Shown piece after piece: positions 7,975 through 16,305 of a stretch of 64,000 nucleotides of DNA; the first letter of the stretch is position 1, and each line of letters begins with the position of its first letter. Both the position numbers and the translations under genes were made by a program. The notes below the pieces were generated by a model. The model ran no database searches and was not told the origin of the DNA. It worked only from the letters and a program-made list of their open reading frames with translations. The stretch is taken from positions 1 through 64,000 of the forward strand of contig CANGPO010000003.1 in the NCBI GenBank assembly GCA_947455705.1, in the 5' to 3' direction. The stretch is from Actinomycetota bacterium (lineage in GTDB: Bacteria; Actinomycetota; Actinomycetes; S36-B12; CAIYMF01).

Positions 7975-9663
7975 ATGAGTAATCATCCCTCTGGCGCAGA
8001 CGATGCGCCGCCGCTCCCATCCTCCAGTGGTGCTGAATTCGTTCCACCACTTGTTGCTTTCGAGACGATGACGCCCGCTGATGGCGACGACGTGGACCAT
8101 GCCATCGACGAAATCGATGATCACAATTCGGGAGTGGAGATCACCCCACGACCGGCTCGTCCAAGCTGGTGGGAGATCGGGGTGGCGGTTGCGATTTTCG
8201 TGGCGTTCTGCGGCCTTGTCTCAAGTAAGTCACCGCAACTATTGGAGCCGGACGACTACGCCTATCGGGCCTCGATCGTTGCGCTCTCGCACGGCGACGT
8301 CACACTGACTGCGGCTCAGTACCAAGCTCTCGCGAAGGAACTTGGTGGTACCTCAATCACCCTGCCGACGGCCGGCGGCAATGTGATCGGACCGGGTTCT
8401 GCGCCAGATCCAGGTGGGCTCGGGATTCCGTCCTTCGGGGCAGGTGGTCCGGGTGGTGACGGGCCAAAACCTGGATTCGGCGGTCCAGGCGACATGGGTA
8501 GCCAAGGCATCATGCAGTGGGTTAAACGTGCGGACGGTACGTACATCAGCGAGAAGAATCCTGGTTATCCGTACTTAGCGTTGCCATTCCAAGCCATGGG
8601 CATCTTGCGTGCTGCGCCGCTGTTCTACGGTGGTTTGGCATGTCTAGCGCTGTTCGCGGGTCTACGTCGGTGGGTGGGGTCTTGGGCGGGTACCTGGGCG
8701 GTCGCACTGTTCTGTGCATCAGGAGCGGCTGCTGCGTTCGCATGGCGTTCGACGATGCCTACGTTTACCGATGCCTCACTCATTGCCGTGGGAGTGGGTA
8801 CGTTGATCTGGGCGTTCTTGGCAACTGATCGTGCAGATCGTTGGCGAACGATCGTTGGACTGGCCGGATTCGTGGCTCTTGAGGCGGCGGTGGCGATTCG
8901 CTACACCAACATCATTTTCCTGATCGTAGCGATAGTGGCTGCTGTTGTGTTCCTGCGCAGGACGTCGCTGCCGAAGGTGACCGCAGGCTGGTGGGGCGGA
9001 TCACTCGTGGCCTTCGCCCTGCTGATGGCGTGGTGGAATCTGCATTACTACGGGAGTCCATTGTCGACGGGCTATTCATCGGGCGAGATCACCTTCAGCC
9101 TGGGGTCTATCGGCCCCAATCTCATTCACATGCCGGCGCATCTTGTGAAGAGCATGCCGATGATCGTTCTGGCATTGGCAGGGTTGGTATGGATGATCGT
9201 TCGATTGGTACAAAGTCGCAGCCTTGACGGAATTGCGCGCGGTCGTGCGCGGCGTGACGCAACGATCGGTGCCGTCTTGGCTGCCGGATGGTTCGGCTTA
9301 TGGGTTCTCTATCTGGCCTATGACTGGACGGTGCGCATGGCAGGTGATGATCACGGCGGAAGCATTCACACGATTCGCTTTTATATGCCCGCGCTGGGTG
9401 TTATCGCCGCGCTTGGTGCGTGGCTTCTCGTTCAACTACCGCGGTGGTTGGCACCGGTAACCGTCGCTGGGCTCATGGCGGTCTCAGTGAGTACGTTCGG
9501 GATCTTGTCCACCGATCAGGGTTCGCCAGGGGGCCATCGTCCGGACGGTGGTTTCGGACAGATCGGTCAACCTGGGGGTCCGGGTGATGATGGACTGATG
9601 CCCGATGGCTTCCCGCCGGGTATGGGTCCCGGTGAAGATGCCGGTCAAGACAATGGCAGTTGA
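7975..9663 (+). CDS. Polytopic membrane protein, GT-C glycosyltransferase-like, with Gly/Pro-rich insert
   Basis: The 562-residue protein has a ~65-residue acidic cytoplasmic N-terminus and a first helix (~66-84). A loop with EPDDYAYRASIVALSHGD follows, then at least eight more helices. An acidic pair in the first external loop is the hallmark of GT-C enzymes, which use polyprenyl-phosphate sugars outside the membrane. The loop then contains a Gly/Pro/Asp-rich low-complexity stretch (~133-178). The C-terminal tail is similar in character (GGFGQIGQPGGPGDDGLMPD). The function is not proven; a transferase acting on cell-envelope glycans or proteins is plausible. Confidence 0.5.
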   Translation: MSNHPSGADDAPPLPSSSGAEFVPPLVAFETMTPADGDDVDHAIDEIDDHNSGVEITPRPARPSWWEIGVAVAIFVAFCGLVSSKSPQLLEPDDYAYRASIVALSHGDVTLTAAQYQALAKELGGTSITLPTAGGNVIGPGSAPDPGGLGIPSFGAGGPGGDGPKPGFGGPGDMGSQGIMQWVKRADGTYISEKNPGYPYLALPFQAMGILRAAPLFYGGLACLALFAGLRRWVGSWAGTWAVALFCASGAAAAFAWRSTMPTFTDASLIAVGVGTLIWAFLATDRADRWRTIVGLAGFVALEAAVAIRYTNIIFLIVAIVAAVVFLRRTSLPKVTAGWWGGSLVAFALLMAWWNLHYYGSPLSTGYSSGEITFSLGSIGPNLIHMPAHLVKSMPMIVLALAGLVWMIVRLVQSRSLDGIARGRARRDATIGAVLAAGWFGLWVLYLAYDWTVRMAGDDHGGSIHTIRFYMPALGVIAALGAWLLVQLPRWLAPVTVAGLMAVSVSTFGILSTDQGSPGGHRPDGGFGQIGQPGGPGDDGLMPDGFPPGMGPGEDAGQDNGS

Positions 9664-9672
9664 GACGACGTA

Positions 9673-10731
9673 CTAGTTCGCAGTTGAGCTCACATCGACC
9701 ACGCCCCAAGTCGATTCGGTGGGCGGCCCAAGCGCGTAGCGCATGCGGATCGGTTGAATGAGTTCAGTGACAATGCTGCCGAATGTCATCCAGTCGCCCG
9801 TATCCGCCCGCTCGACACAGATCGGTCCCGTGCGATCGTGCAACAACTCGATGAGATCGTCGGCGCTGTTAACCGACGCCCCGTGCTTGGTTGCCACCTC
9901 GTAACGCGCATGTGTTGACGTGGCTGGTGTCTGAACCGCTGGGTCAAGATCGGTGGTCGCTATCGGATGGTTCGTGTGAGCAAACCGCACCGCACCCTCG
10001 CTCGAGGTCACCGCACCTCCGGCCGAGCATTCGATTCCAGTTGCTGTTACAACTCCGTGTGTAGTCGGTCCGACGATGGCGTAGTGCTGACCCGAGGCGT
10101 GGGGAACCGATCGAACAAACTCAACGGCTGACGTTGACGTTGACGACGTGAGGGCACCTCGTAGAACGAACGCTACTGGAAGGCCACTGCCCGAGTGGTT
10201 AAGCATCGACAGTGCATTGACGCTCATGCCGACGCCGTGGGAGTTGACCCCGCATAAGCCGATCAGGCCGGCCGAACTCAGCACCGCTGACGATGATCCG
10301 TCAGGGAAGCGACTGCGCAAAATGAACTGGCTGCCGTCCATGTACGAGGGTAGGTCCATCGTTTGGCCGATGATGGGGGTAGGACTGCTCGTTGCCAACA
10401 AGGTGCAGGCCTCGCGGCGATTTTGATTGGTCGACCACCACCAGTGCTCATCCATCAAGTTATGGGCCAGCACGAGCTGCAGCGGCATGTTGCTACCGAT
10501 GGCAATGCCGCGAACTTCCTGACCGAGATCAGGTGTGAGTCGATCGATCGTCGAAAGGAAGTCCGTTTCCGTGATGAATCGCTCGATCTCGGCCGCGCCA
10601 CCGAGTGCATTCACGACATTTCCGACGGAGATCTGTACCGCTTCTCTGAGTTGCTCACCGTGGGCTAAACCGCGGTCGTAGCCGTCGCCCGATACGTCGA
10701 TCACCGGTGGATGAGAAGCTGAAGTAGTCAT
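9673..10731 (-). CDS. C45-like acyltransferase / NTN hydrolase family protein
   Basis: The 352-residue protein matches the acyl-CoA:6-aminopenicillanate acyltransferase (peptidase C45) family. It has GDGYDRGLAHGEQLREAV near the N-terminus, EACTLLATS (~120) with the Cys expected to become the N-terminal nucleophile after self-cleavage, then GQTMDLP and GLCGVNSHGVGMSVNAL. Members hydrolyse or transfer acyl groups on small amides, and most have unknown substrates. The start is ATG 10731, seven bases after a minus-strand TAGCCT box. It converges on the upstream membrane protein with nine bases between. Confidence 0.75.
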   Translation of the reverse strand: MTTSASHPPVIDVSGDGYDRGLAHGEQLREAVQISVGNVVNALGGAAEIERFITETDFLSTIDRLTPDLGQEVRGIAIGSNMPLQLVLAHNLMDEHWWWSTNQNRREACTLLATSSPTPIIGQTMDLPSYMDGSQFILRSRFPDGSSSAVLSSAGLIGLCGVNSHGVGMSVNALSMLNHSGSGLPVAFVLRGALTSSTSTSAVEFVRSVPHASGQHYAIVGPTTHGVVTATGIECSAGGAVTSSEGAVRFAHTNHPIATTDLDPAVQTPATSTHARYEVATKHGASVNSADDLIELLHDRTGPICVERADTGDWMTFGSIVTELIQPIRMRYALGPPTESTWGVVDVSSTAN

Positions 10732-10738
10732 GGGCGAC

Positions 10739-10744
10739 AGGCTA
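10739..10744 (-). promoter_or_regulatory. -10 box, leaderless C45-like gene
   Basis: The minus strand reads TAGCCT, a seven-base spacer, then ATG (10731). No ribosome binding site is present. Confidence 0.55.
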
Positions 10745-10830
10745 GTGGCATTGCCGCCGGATGCGTGCATCTGCCAAGTCTTCCTGCAAGTATGGGAATG
10801 TTTGATGTTCAAGCGACTGGGAGAACGGCA

Positions 10831-11385
10831 ATGAGTGCAGCATTAAGTGGATGGATTCTGATCGCGCTTGGCATTGTTCTTGCCTTCACTGGAAAGCGAT
10901 TGATTTGGCTCGCGGTTGGCATCACCGGATTCGGCCTCGGATGGTTGTTCACCGTGTTGCTGCTTCCCAACATCGAAACGTTGGCGCGCTTCCTCGTCGG
11001 CGCAGTCGTTGGTATTGCCGTTGCACTCGTTGCTTTGCGTGGCCTACCGATCATTGGCCTTGCGATGGGGGCGGTATTGGTTGGCCTGTTCGGAATGACC
11101 CTGGCCAATGAATGGTTCGATGGCAACACCTTGCTTCGCCTCTTGGGATTCGTGATCGGTGCAGCGATCGGTTACAGCTTGGTCAAAGCATCAATCGACT
11201 GGGGTATTTCGCTGGTCACCGCCCTCGGTGGCGGTGTTTTGGTCTGGAACGGCCTACTCGAGGTGATGCCGAATATCGCAGCGTGGGTTCCCGCAACGGC
11301 GGGCATTGTTACCTTGATAGGTGGGTTCTTCGCGCAGCGACCGAATAAGCCAGTTAGCGATTCAGACGCCGTCGCGAAAGCGTGA
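10831..11385 (+). CDS. Multi-helix membrane protein of unknown function
   Basis: The start is ATG 10831, with GGGAGAA seven bases upstream; the open frame extends to 10765 without support. The 184 residues are almost entirely hydrophobic, about six helices with Gly-rich faces (GLAMGAVLVGLFGMTLANEWF, split near residue 85). A short hydrophilic tail follows (RPNKPVSDSDAVAKA). The pattern recalls small DUF4203/TMEM198-like proteins. No catalytic or ligand residues stand out. Confidence 0.6.
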   Translation: MSAALSGWILIALGIVLAFTGKRLIWLAVGITGFGLGWLFTVLLLPNIETLARFLVGAVVGIAVALVALRGLPIIGLAMGAVLVGLFGMTLANEWFDGNTLLRLLGFVIGAAIGYSLVKASIDWGISLVTALGGGVLVWNGLLEVMPNIAAWVPATAGIVTLIGGFFAQRPNKPVSDSDAVAKA

Positions 11386-11389
11386 ATCG

Positions 11390-11980
11390 CTAGTCGAACT
11401 GTCGAGTCATGACGAGCTCGTCATCGCTTCTGCTCCATTCGCCAAATCCCATCGAGCGATAAACCTTTTGGGCGCGCGCATTGGACGCAGCGACACCGAG
11501 GTGAACGCCGCGAGAGCCCGCTTCAGCGAGTCGATTCAAAATGAACTCAAGGCATCTCGGGCCAAATCCATGACCTTGGGCGCGTGGTACGAGGTCGATG
11601 TGCAGATGTGATGGGAAATCTCGCAGCAGGTCTTCTGAACGACCCTCGGGGGCGTGGATGAAACGGACCAATTCCTGATCGCTGGGTCGTCGCGTCACGT
11701 CAATCGGGTACGCCGCTCGTAACGCAGGCCACCAGGAGGACTCACATCGCGTTTCCAAGGAACCGGTATCAAGGCAGCCGAGAACGTAGCCGGCGATCCC
11801 GTCATAGTGGACGGAGTACGCGAATTCTGGTTCGAGATGGATGTAGGGTCCAACAAATACCTCTCCGAGAAGTCGAGGATCGTCGAACAGATGAGTGCCG
11901 TCGGCGCCACCATCACCGGTGACGAGTGCAACGTTGTAGAGCGCGTTTTCCTCTTCTGGGCGAGCGAGCCGAAGTTCCAT
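11390..11980 (-). CDS. GNAT acetyltransferase, O-GlcNAcase-associated type
   Basis: The start is ATG 11980, with AAGGAGG five bases before it. The 196-residue protein carries a GNAT acetyl-CoA loop (LVPRAQGHGFGPRCLEFIL, split at ~135-153) followed by GSRGVHLGVAASNARAQKVYRSMGF. The HxHIDLxP...GVHLGVxxxNxxA arrangement matches the acetyltransferase-like domain fused to GH84 in animal O-GlcNAcase and its bacterial homologues. The GH84 enzyme is encoded 1.8 kb away on the opposite strand. The acceptor is unknown. It diverges from the kinase-SIS gene with only 44 bases between, so they probably share a control region. Confidence 0.75.
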   Translation of the reverse strand: MELRLARPEEENALYNVALVTGDGGADGTHLFDDPRLLGEVFVGPYIHLEPEFAYSVHYDGIAGYVLGCLDTGSLETRCESSWWPALRAAYPIDVTRRPSDQELVRFIHAPEGRSEDLLRDFPSHLHIDLVPRAQGHGFGPRCLEFILNRLAEAGSRGVHLGVAASNARAQKVYRSMGFGEWSRSDDELVMTRQFD

Positions 11981-12024
11981 CCCCACCTCCTTGTTGACCC
12001 GATGGTAGTAGCGGGCCAGTTGCT

Positions 12025-13737
12025 ATGACGCAAAGCCACCTGCACAAACCGGGCGTCGGCGTCGATGGAGGCCAATCGCAACTACGTTTGCGAGTCGACG
12101 GCCTAGACGACGTCATCATCGTGCCAGGTGTGAGCCATGGCCAGGATGTTGGTGCCCGCGTCCGCGACGCCATCGTTGAAGCAGCTACCGCGTCGGGTAT
12201 CACCTCGTATGGCCGCTTGGTTGCTGGTCTTACGGCGCTGCCGGTGACGCAAAGCGATATCGATCTTCTGGCCGCCGATGTAGCGCACGCAGTGAGTGCC
12301 GACGAGGTGATCATCGTTGATGACACGGTTACCGCACACAGTGCAGCCTTCGGCGGAGCTTCTGGAATCGCGCTTGTTGTTGGAACTGGAGTCGCCTGCC
12401 TCGCTGTCGATGCGGCGTCTGGTCGGATCCATCGAACCAGCGGATCGGGTTATCTCCTCGGTGACGAAGGAGGCGCCTTTTGGATTGGTCGTCACGGATT
12501 GGCGCGCGCAGTTAAAAGTCATGACGGTCGTGGCGCGTCGACGATGCTCCTTGCGGCCGCGACCAAACGATTCGACGTTGAAGCCGCAGATCTCGCAGTT
12601 CGGGTCCATGTTGATGATCGCGCAGTTTCAGCCATCGCGGCCTTCGCCGTTGACGTGACGTCCGCTGCAGCACAGGGGGATGCGATTGCCCTGCAGATCC
12701 TCGAACATGCGGCTGATGAGTTGGCCGCATGTGTTCATTCGTGTTCGAGCGTTTTGCCAGGGTCGGCTGCTGGTGGGGTTGCACTCATGGGTCGACTCAT
12801 CACCGGGTCAGAACTCTTTGTTTCGCTCGTGATTCGGGCTATTGCGCAGATCAACCCTGAGATCGATGTGCGCGTGGAAGAGAGGTCACCACTTGATGGG
12901 GCCTTGGCGTTAGCGACGAGTGACGATGTGGCGGTTTATCGCTCCGCAATCATTGCGCACTCAACGCCGTCGACGCGGCCGCCTCACAGCCGGCCCAGCG
13001 GTTCCGCGGCTTTGGCGTATTTGACGGCAGCCCATGCCACGCTGAGTGAGGCGTCGAAGGATGAAATCGAGACTGTTTCTCGGGCCGCCGATCACATCGC
13101 GTCGAGTCTCAAAGCCGGCGGCATGGTTCACACATTCGGGACAGGTCATTCGCATATGCTCGCTGAGGAGTTATTCTACCGTGCCGGCGGATTAGCTCGC
13201 GTCGATCCGATCCTTATCGGTGAGCTGATGCTGCACGAGTCTGCGTCGCGAAGCACCGAGATTGAAAGACAACCTGGACTGGCTGACACGATTCTTCGCG
13301 ATCACCCGATGAGCGCCGGTGACGTCTTGATCATCGCATCGAATTCCGGTGGCAACTGCGTTGCGGTGGAGTTGGCGCTCAGAGCGCGCGAGATCGGTGT
13401 CTTTGTCATCGCCCTCACGAGCCTGCGCCACGCGACCTCCGCTCAGGCTCGTACTGGGACCGGAGCGCGTCTTCATGACGTCGCCGATCTGACACTCGAC
13501 AATCATGGCGTTGTCGGTGATGCCGCCGTCTCGATCGGCGGGAGTGATCGACGTGTTGGTGCGACCAGCACCGTTGTCGGAGCTGCGTTGCTGCAGGCGA
13601 TGGCCGTTGAGGTTGTTGCCCTGCTTGTGGAGCAGGGCGTGGATCCCGAGGTGTTTGCGAGTTCTAACACCGCTGGTGGCGATGAGATCAACAGGGTCTT
13701 GCTTGACCGCTATCGGGATCGCGTGCGTTCCCTTTGA
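12025..13737 (+). CDS. Fusion of GlcNAc kinase-like (BadF/BadG) ATPase and SIS sugar-phosphate domain
   Basis: Residues 1 to about 310 form a BadF/BcrA-type sugar kinase: phosphate loop GVDGGQSQLRL (11-21), VVGTGVACLAV (118-128), and the N-acetylglucosamine-kinase signature GSGYLLGDEGGAFWIG (140-155). From about 335 to 560 is a SIS domain of the UPF0309 type, with HTFGTGHSHMLAEELFYRAGG and ASNSGGNCVAVELA. The two activities are normally on separate proteins. In one chain they suggest phosphorylation of GlcNAc or MurNAc followed by handling of the 6-phosphate (isomerase or etherase-like chemistry). It is followed after 16 bases by the GH84 gene, so the sugar probably comes from that enzyme. 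Confidence 0.85.
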   Translation: MTQSHLHKPGVGVDGGQSQLRLRVDGLDDVIIVPGVSHGQDVGARVRDAIVEAATASGITSYGRLVAGLTALPVTQSDIDLLAADVAHAVSADEVIIVDDTVTAHSAAFGGASGIALVVGTGVACLAVDAASGRIHRTSGSGYLLGDEGGAFWIGRHGLARAVKSHDGRGASTMLLAAATKRFDVEAADLAVRVHVDDRAVSAIAAFAVDVTSAAAQGDAIALQILEHAADELAACVHSCSSVLPGSAAGGVALMGRLITGSELFVSLVIRAIAQINPEIDVRVEERSPLDGALALATSDDVAVYRSAIIAHSTPSTRPPHSRPSGSAALAYLTAAHATLSEASKDEIETVSRAADHIASSLKAGGMVHTFGTGHSHMLAEELFYRAGGLARVDPILIGELMLHESASRSTEIERQPGLADTILRDHPMSAGDVLIIASNSGGNCVAVELALRAREIGVFVIALTSLRHATSAQARTGTGARLHDVADLTLDNHGVVGDAAVSIGGSDRRVGATSTVVGAALLQAMAVEVVALLVEQGVDPEVFASSNTAGGDEINRVLLDRYRDRVRSL

Positions 13738-13753
13738 GTAGAACGGGTTTCCA

Positions 13754-15406
13754 ATGAGTCGATCATGGTTCTTGCGTACTGGTGAGTGGACGGATGTTCT
13801 TCGTCGGAGTGTTGAGCGATGGGGGTATCAGGTTGCCGACGTGCAAGGCGATGCGGATGTCGTCGTCTCGGTTCGTGTCGACCCAGCTCAACTTGCACTT
13901 GATATCGATTCCGGGGTGACACTGCGTCAATGGGATGAACGATTCCGGCTCGACATCGAGTCTCGAGACCCATGGGGCATGACCCTGACTGTGGCTGGTG
14001 ATCTGGGCATTCGGTCCGGCTTCAATGCCATCAGGCGGGGGTTGGAAACTGATGAGTGGACTCTAGGGAAAACTGCCTACGCGAAGTTTGGGCAACGCGG
14101 CGTTCTCGAAGGCTTCTATGGCCCCCCGTGGTCGCATTCTGAACGTCTCGACATGGTCGACTTCCTCGCTGACCATGATTTCAACCTCTTCGTGCTTGCT
14201 CCCAAGGATGAAGCGTCGCAACGCTGGGATTGGCGGAGTTTGCTGAGTGATTCCGATAAGGAGCGGATTGCTGAGATCGTAACTCGCGCTCAGGGCCACG
14301 GACTTTCCATCATGTGCTGCGTGTCACCGGGGCTGAGTATTCGGTACAGCGATTCCGGTGATCGACAAGCGCTCGTCGATCGCATGTTGCAGTTCTATCG
14401 CCTTGGGGTGAAGCGGATCGGCTTACTTCTTGACGACATTCCCGAAGAGTTGCAATTCGACGAGGATGAGGCCGCCTACGGGTCAATCGCTGCGGCACAT
14501 GGCGCCCTAGCGACGTTTGTTGCCCAACAGTTATGGGCGGTCGATCCAGATATCGAGCTAGCTGTTTGCCCGTTGGTCTATCACGGCATGGGTGACGAAC
14601 CGTACGTGCTAGAGCTCGGACGATCACTGCATCCCCGCATCGATCTTTTCTGGACGGGTCGCGAAATCTGTTCTCATCGGCTCGATTTGGCTGACGCGGC
14701 GATTTTCATGCGCTCTACGCGGAGGCCACCGCTGTATTGGGATAACTATCCGGTCAACGATGTTGCCATGGTGGGTGAGCTACATATTGGCCCGTATCGA
14801 GGACGTGATCGTCACCTGTATCGCCTGAGCGCAGGGATCGCCGCGAATGCCAGTGACCGAGCCGAAACCTCGAAGATTTCATTCGCCACGATCGGCGATT
14901 ATCTGCGAGACCCGGAGAGCTATTCACCGGAACGAAGTTGGCGAGCAGCGATTAATGAAGTCGCTGGACGTGACGCCGATGCTTACATGAGGTTCGCGGA
15001 GAACGCCCAATGGTCGTGCCTAGCCACAGTGGACGCGCCATCGCTGGGGGATGTGCTTGCAAAGGCGTGGCTGCAATTCGGTGACGGTGATTCGGTGTCG
15101 GGTTGTCGCACTTTGACGGATTTTGCTGACGAGATCGATCGGACAGCTACCTCTCTGCTGAGGGGGGACTCGGCAAACCCCGCTCTCATAGAGCAGTCGC
15201 GGCCGTGGATCGAGCAGTACGCCCGGGGCGCGGCAGCGCTGCGTCAGGTCGCAGCCCTTGTTTCCGGTGGCATTAGTCCTGAGATCGCCCGCGGCGTGCT
15301 ACGTCCGATGACCCACCAAGCCGCCTTCGCTGATCACCCTCGAGTCTTCGCCGACACGTTATCGATGTTCATCGACGATGTACTCGCCCAAGACTGGTCT
15401 GACTAG
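13754..15406 (+). CDS. GH84 beta-N-acetylhexosaminidase (O-GlcNAcase/hyaluronidase family)
   Basis: The 550-residue protein starts at ATG 13754. Residues 1-105 resemble the small GH20b-like N-domain. The GH84 barrel opens with GVLEGFYGPPWSHSER (117-132) and has the catalytic Asp pair in GLLLDDIPEEL (Asp227-Asp228), followed by an all-helical C-terminal region. The family removes N-acetylglucosamine from glycans or proteins by substrate-assisted catalysis. I see no signal peptide, so it probably acts in the cytoplasm on imported oligosaccharides or glycoproteins. It forms a two-gene operon with the kinase-SIS fusion. Confidence 0.9.
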   Translation: MSRSWFLRTGEWTDVLRRSVERWGYQVADVQGDADVVVSVRVDPAQLALDIDSGVTLRQWDERFRLDIESRDPWGMTLTVAGDLGIRSGFNAIRRGLETDEWTLGKTAYAKFGQRGVLEGFYGPPWSHSERLDMVDFLADHDFNLFVLAPKDEASQRWDWRSLLSDSDKERIAEIVTRAQGHGLSIMCCVSPGLSIRYSDSGDRQALVDRMLQFYRLGVKRIGLLLDDIPEELQFDEDEAAYGSIAAAHGALATFVAQQLWAVDPDIELAVCPLVYHGMGDEPYVLELGRSLHPRIDLFWTGREICSHRLDLADAAIFMRSTRRPPLYWDNYPVNDVAMVGELHIGPYRGRDRHLYRLSAGIAANASDRAETSKISFATIGDYLRDPESYSPERSWRAAINEVAGRDADAYMRFAENAQWSCLATVDAPSLGDVLAKAWLQFGDGDSVSGCRTLTDFADEIDRTATSLLRGDSANPALIEQSRPWIEQYARGAAALRQVAALVSGGISPEIARGVLRPMTHQAAFADHPRVFADTLSMFIDDVLAQDWSD

Positions 15407-15508
15407 GGGATCCCTGCGCCGCGGTCCATCAGGGCTCTGTGTGGAGTTTCATAGTGGCACTTCAAGGTTCGCATCGTCATTCCGGCGCATATGCGCAAGG
15501 ATGAACTA

Positions 15509-16246
15509 GTGAGCACAACAGTGGATGCGTACGAGGCCCTGCTTCATCAGGGCCAGGAACTGTACGGTGACGTTCCCATCGGTCGCCCCGGGCGCGCGCA
15601 GACGTATAAGTGGACCGTTCGCGCCTTGAACGCACTTCGCATCCGCATGTCGATCGATCTCACCGGACAGGACAATGTTGCTGCGGGTCCGGCCATTTTG
15701 ATCGGCAACCACACCTCCACTTTTGACCCGATCGTCGTAGTGATGGAAACGGGATGGCGGGTTACCGCGTTCACCAAAGCCGAATGGTTCTCGCACAAGA
15801 TCGGTCCGTTCTTCCGCTTCATGGGCCAAATCCCATTGCGGCGAGGGGACGAGCCTGCAACAGATTGGGCGATGAGCATGGCCCAATCAACATTGAACGA
15901 TGGCAACAAAGTCGGTATTTACCCAGAAGGCACTCGGGCGCCAGATCAGGGCAAGCTCTACCGGCTGCATTCTCGAATCTTGGTGCCTTTGCTGGAGGCC
16001 AACCCGACGGTCCCCGTCCATGCAATAGCGACGCGATACGAATCCATCTCGCTTGGTCGCACGCGGGCCACGGTTAAGATCTCGCCACGATTGGCCATTG
16101 ATGCTGCCGTCATGAGCGCAGACGAGATGGTGACGACGATCAGAGACGCACTGGTGCAACTTGGTGATCTGGTTTACGTCAATCAGTATGCGTTCGTGGC
16201 GAAGGCTCGGGCGGCGCGCCTAGCTCAAGGCGAATCCGCTAAGTAG
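15509..16246 (+). CDS. 1-acyl-sn-glycerol-3-phosphate acyltransferase (PlsC family)
   Basis: The 245-residue protein contains the acyltransferase box GNHTSTFDP (His-x4-Asp), a glycerol-phosphate pocket segment IPLRRGDEPATDW and YPEGTRAP. It transfers a second acyl chain to lysophosphatidate at the membrane. I chose GTG 15509 because AAGGATG lies six bases upstream; ATG 15491 is in frame but sits in a 12-base palindrome (15485-15496) with no ribosome site. It precedes the glycerol operon, fitting a glycerolipid theme. Confidence 0.85.
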   Translation: MSTTVDAYEALLHQGQELYGDVPIGRPGRAQTYKWTVRALNALRIRMSIDLTGQDNVAAGPAILIGNHTSTFDPIVVVMETGWRVTAFTKAEWFSHKIGPFFRFMGQIPLRRGDEPATDWAMSMAQSTLNDGNKVGIYPEGTRAPDQGKLYRLHSRILVPLLEANPTVPVHAIATRYESISLGRTRATVKISPRLAIDAAVMSADEMVTTIRDALVQLGDLVYVNQYAFVAKARAARLAQGESAK

Positions 16247-16305
16247 CGCACTTCGGTGAACGCTGCTTCGACCCGTAGAGACACACGCCGTGAAGGAGGT
16301 GCACC

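Noticed and set aside
15485-15496. 12-base palindrome GCGCATATGCGC as an operator for the plsC-like gene
   Set aside because: It spans a possible start codon and has no promoter in proper register; chance palindromes of this length with CG/AT content are plausible.
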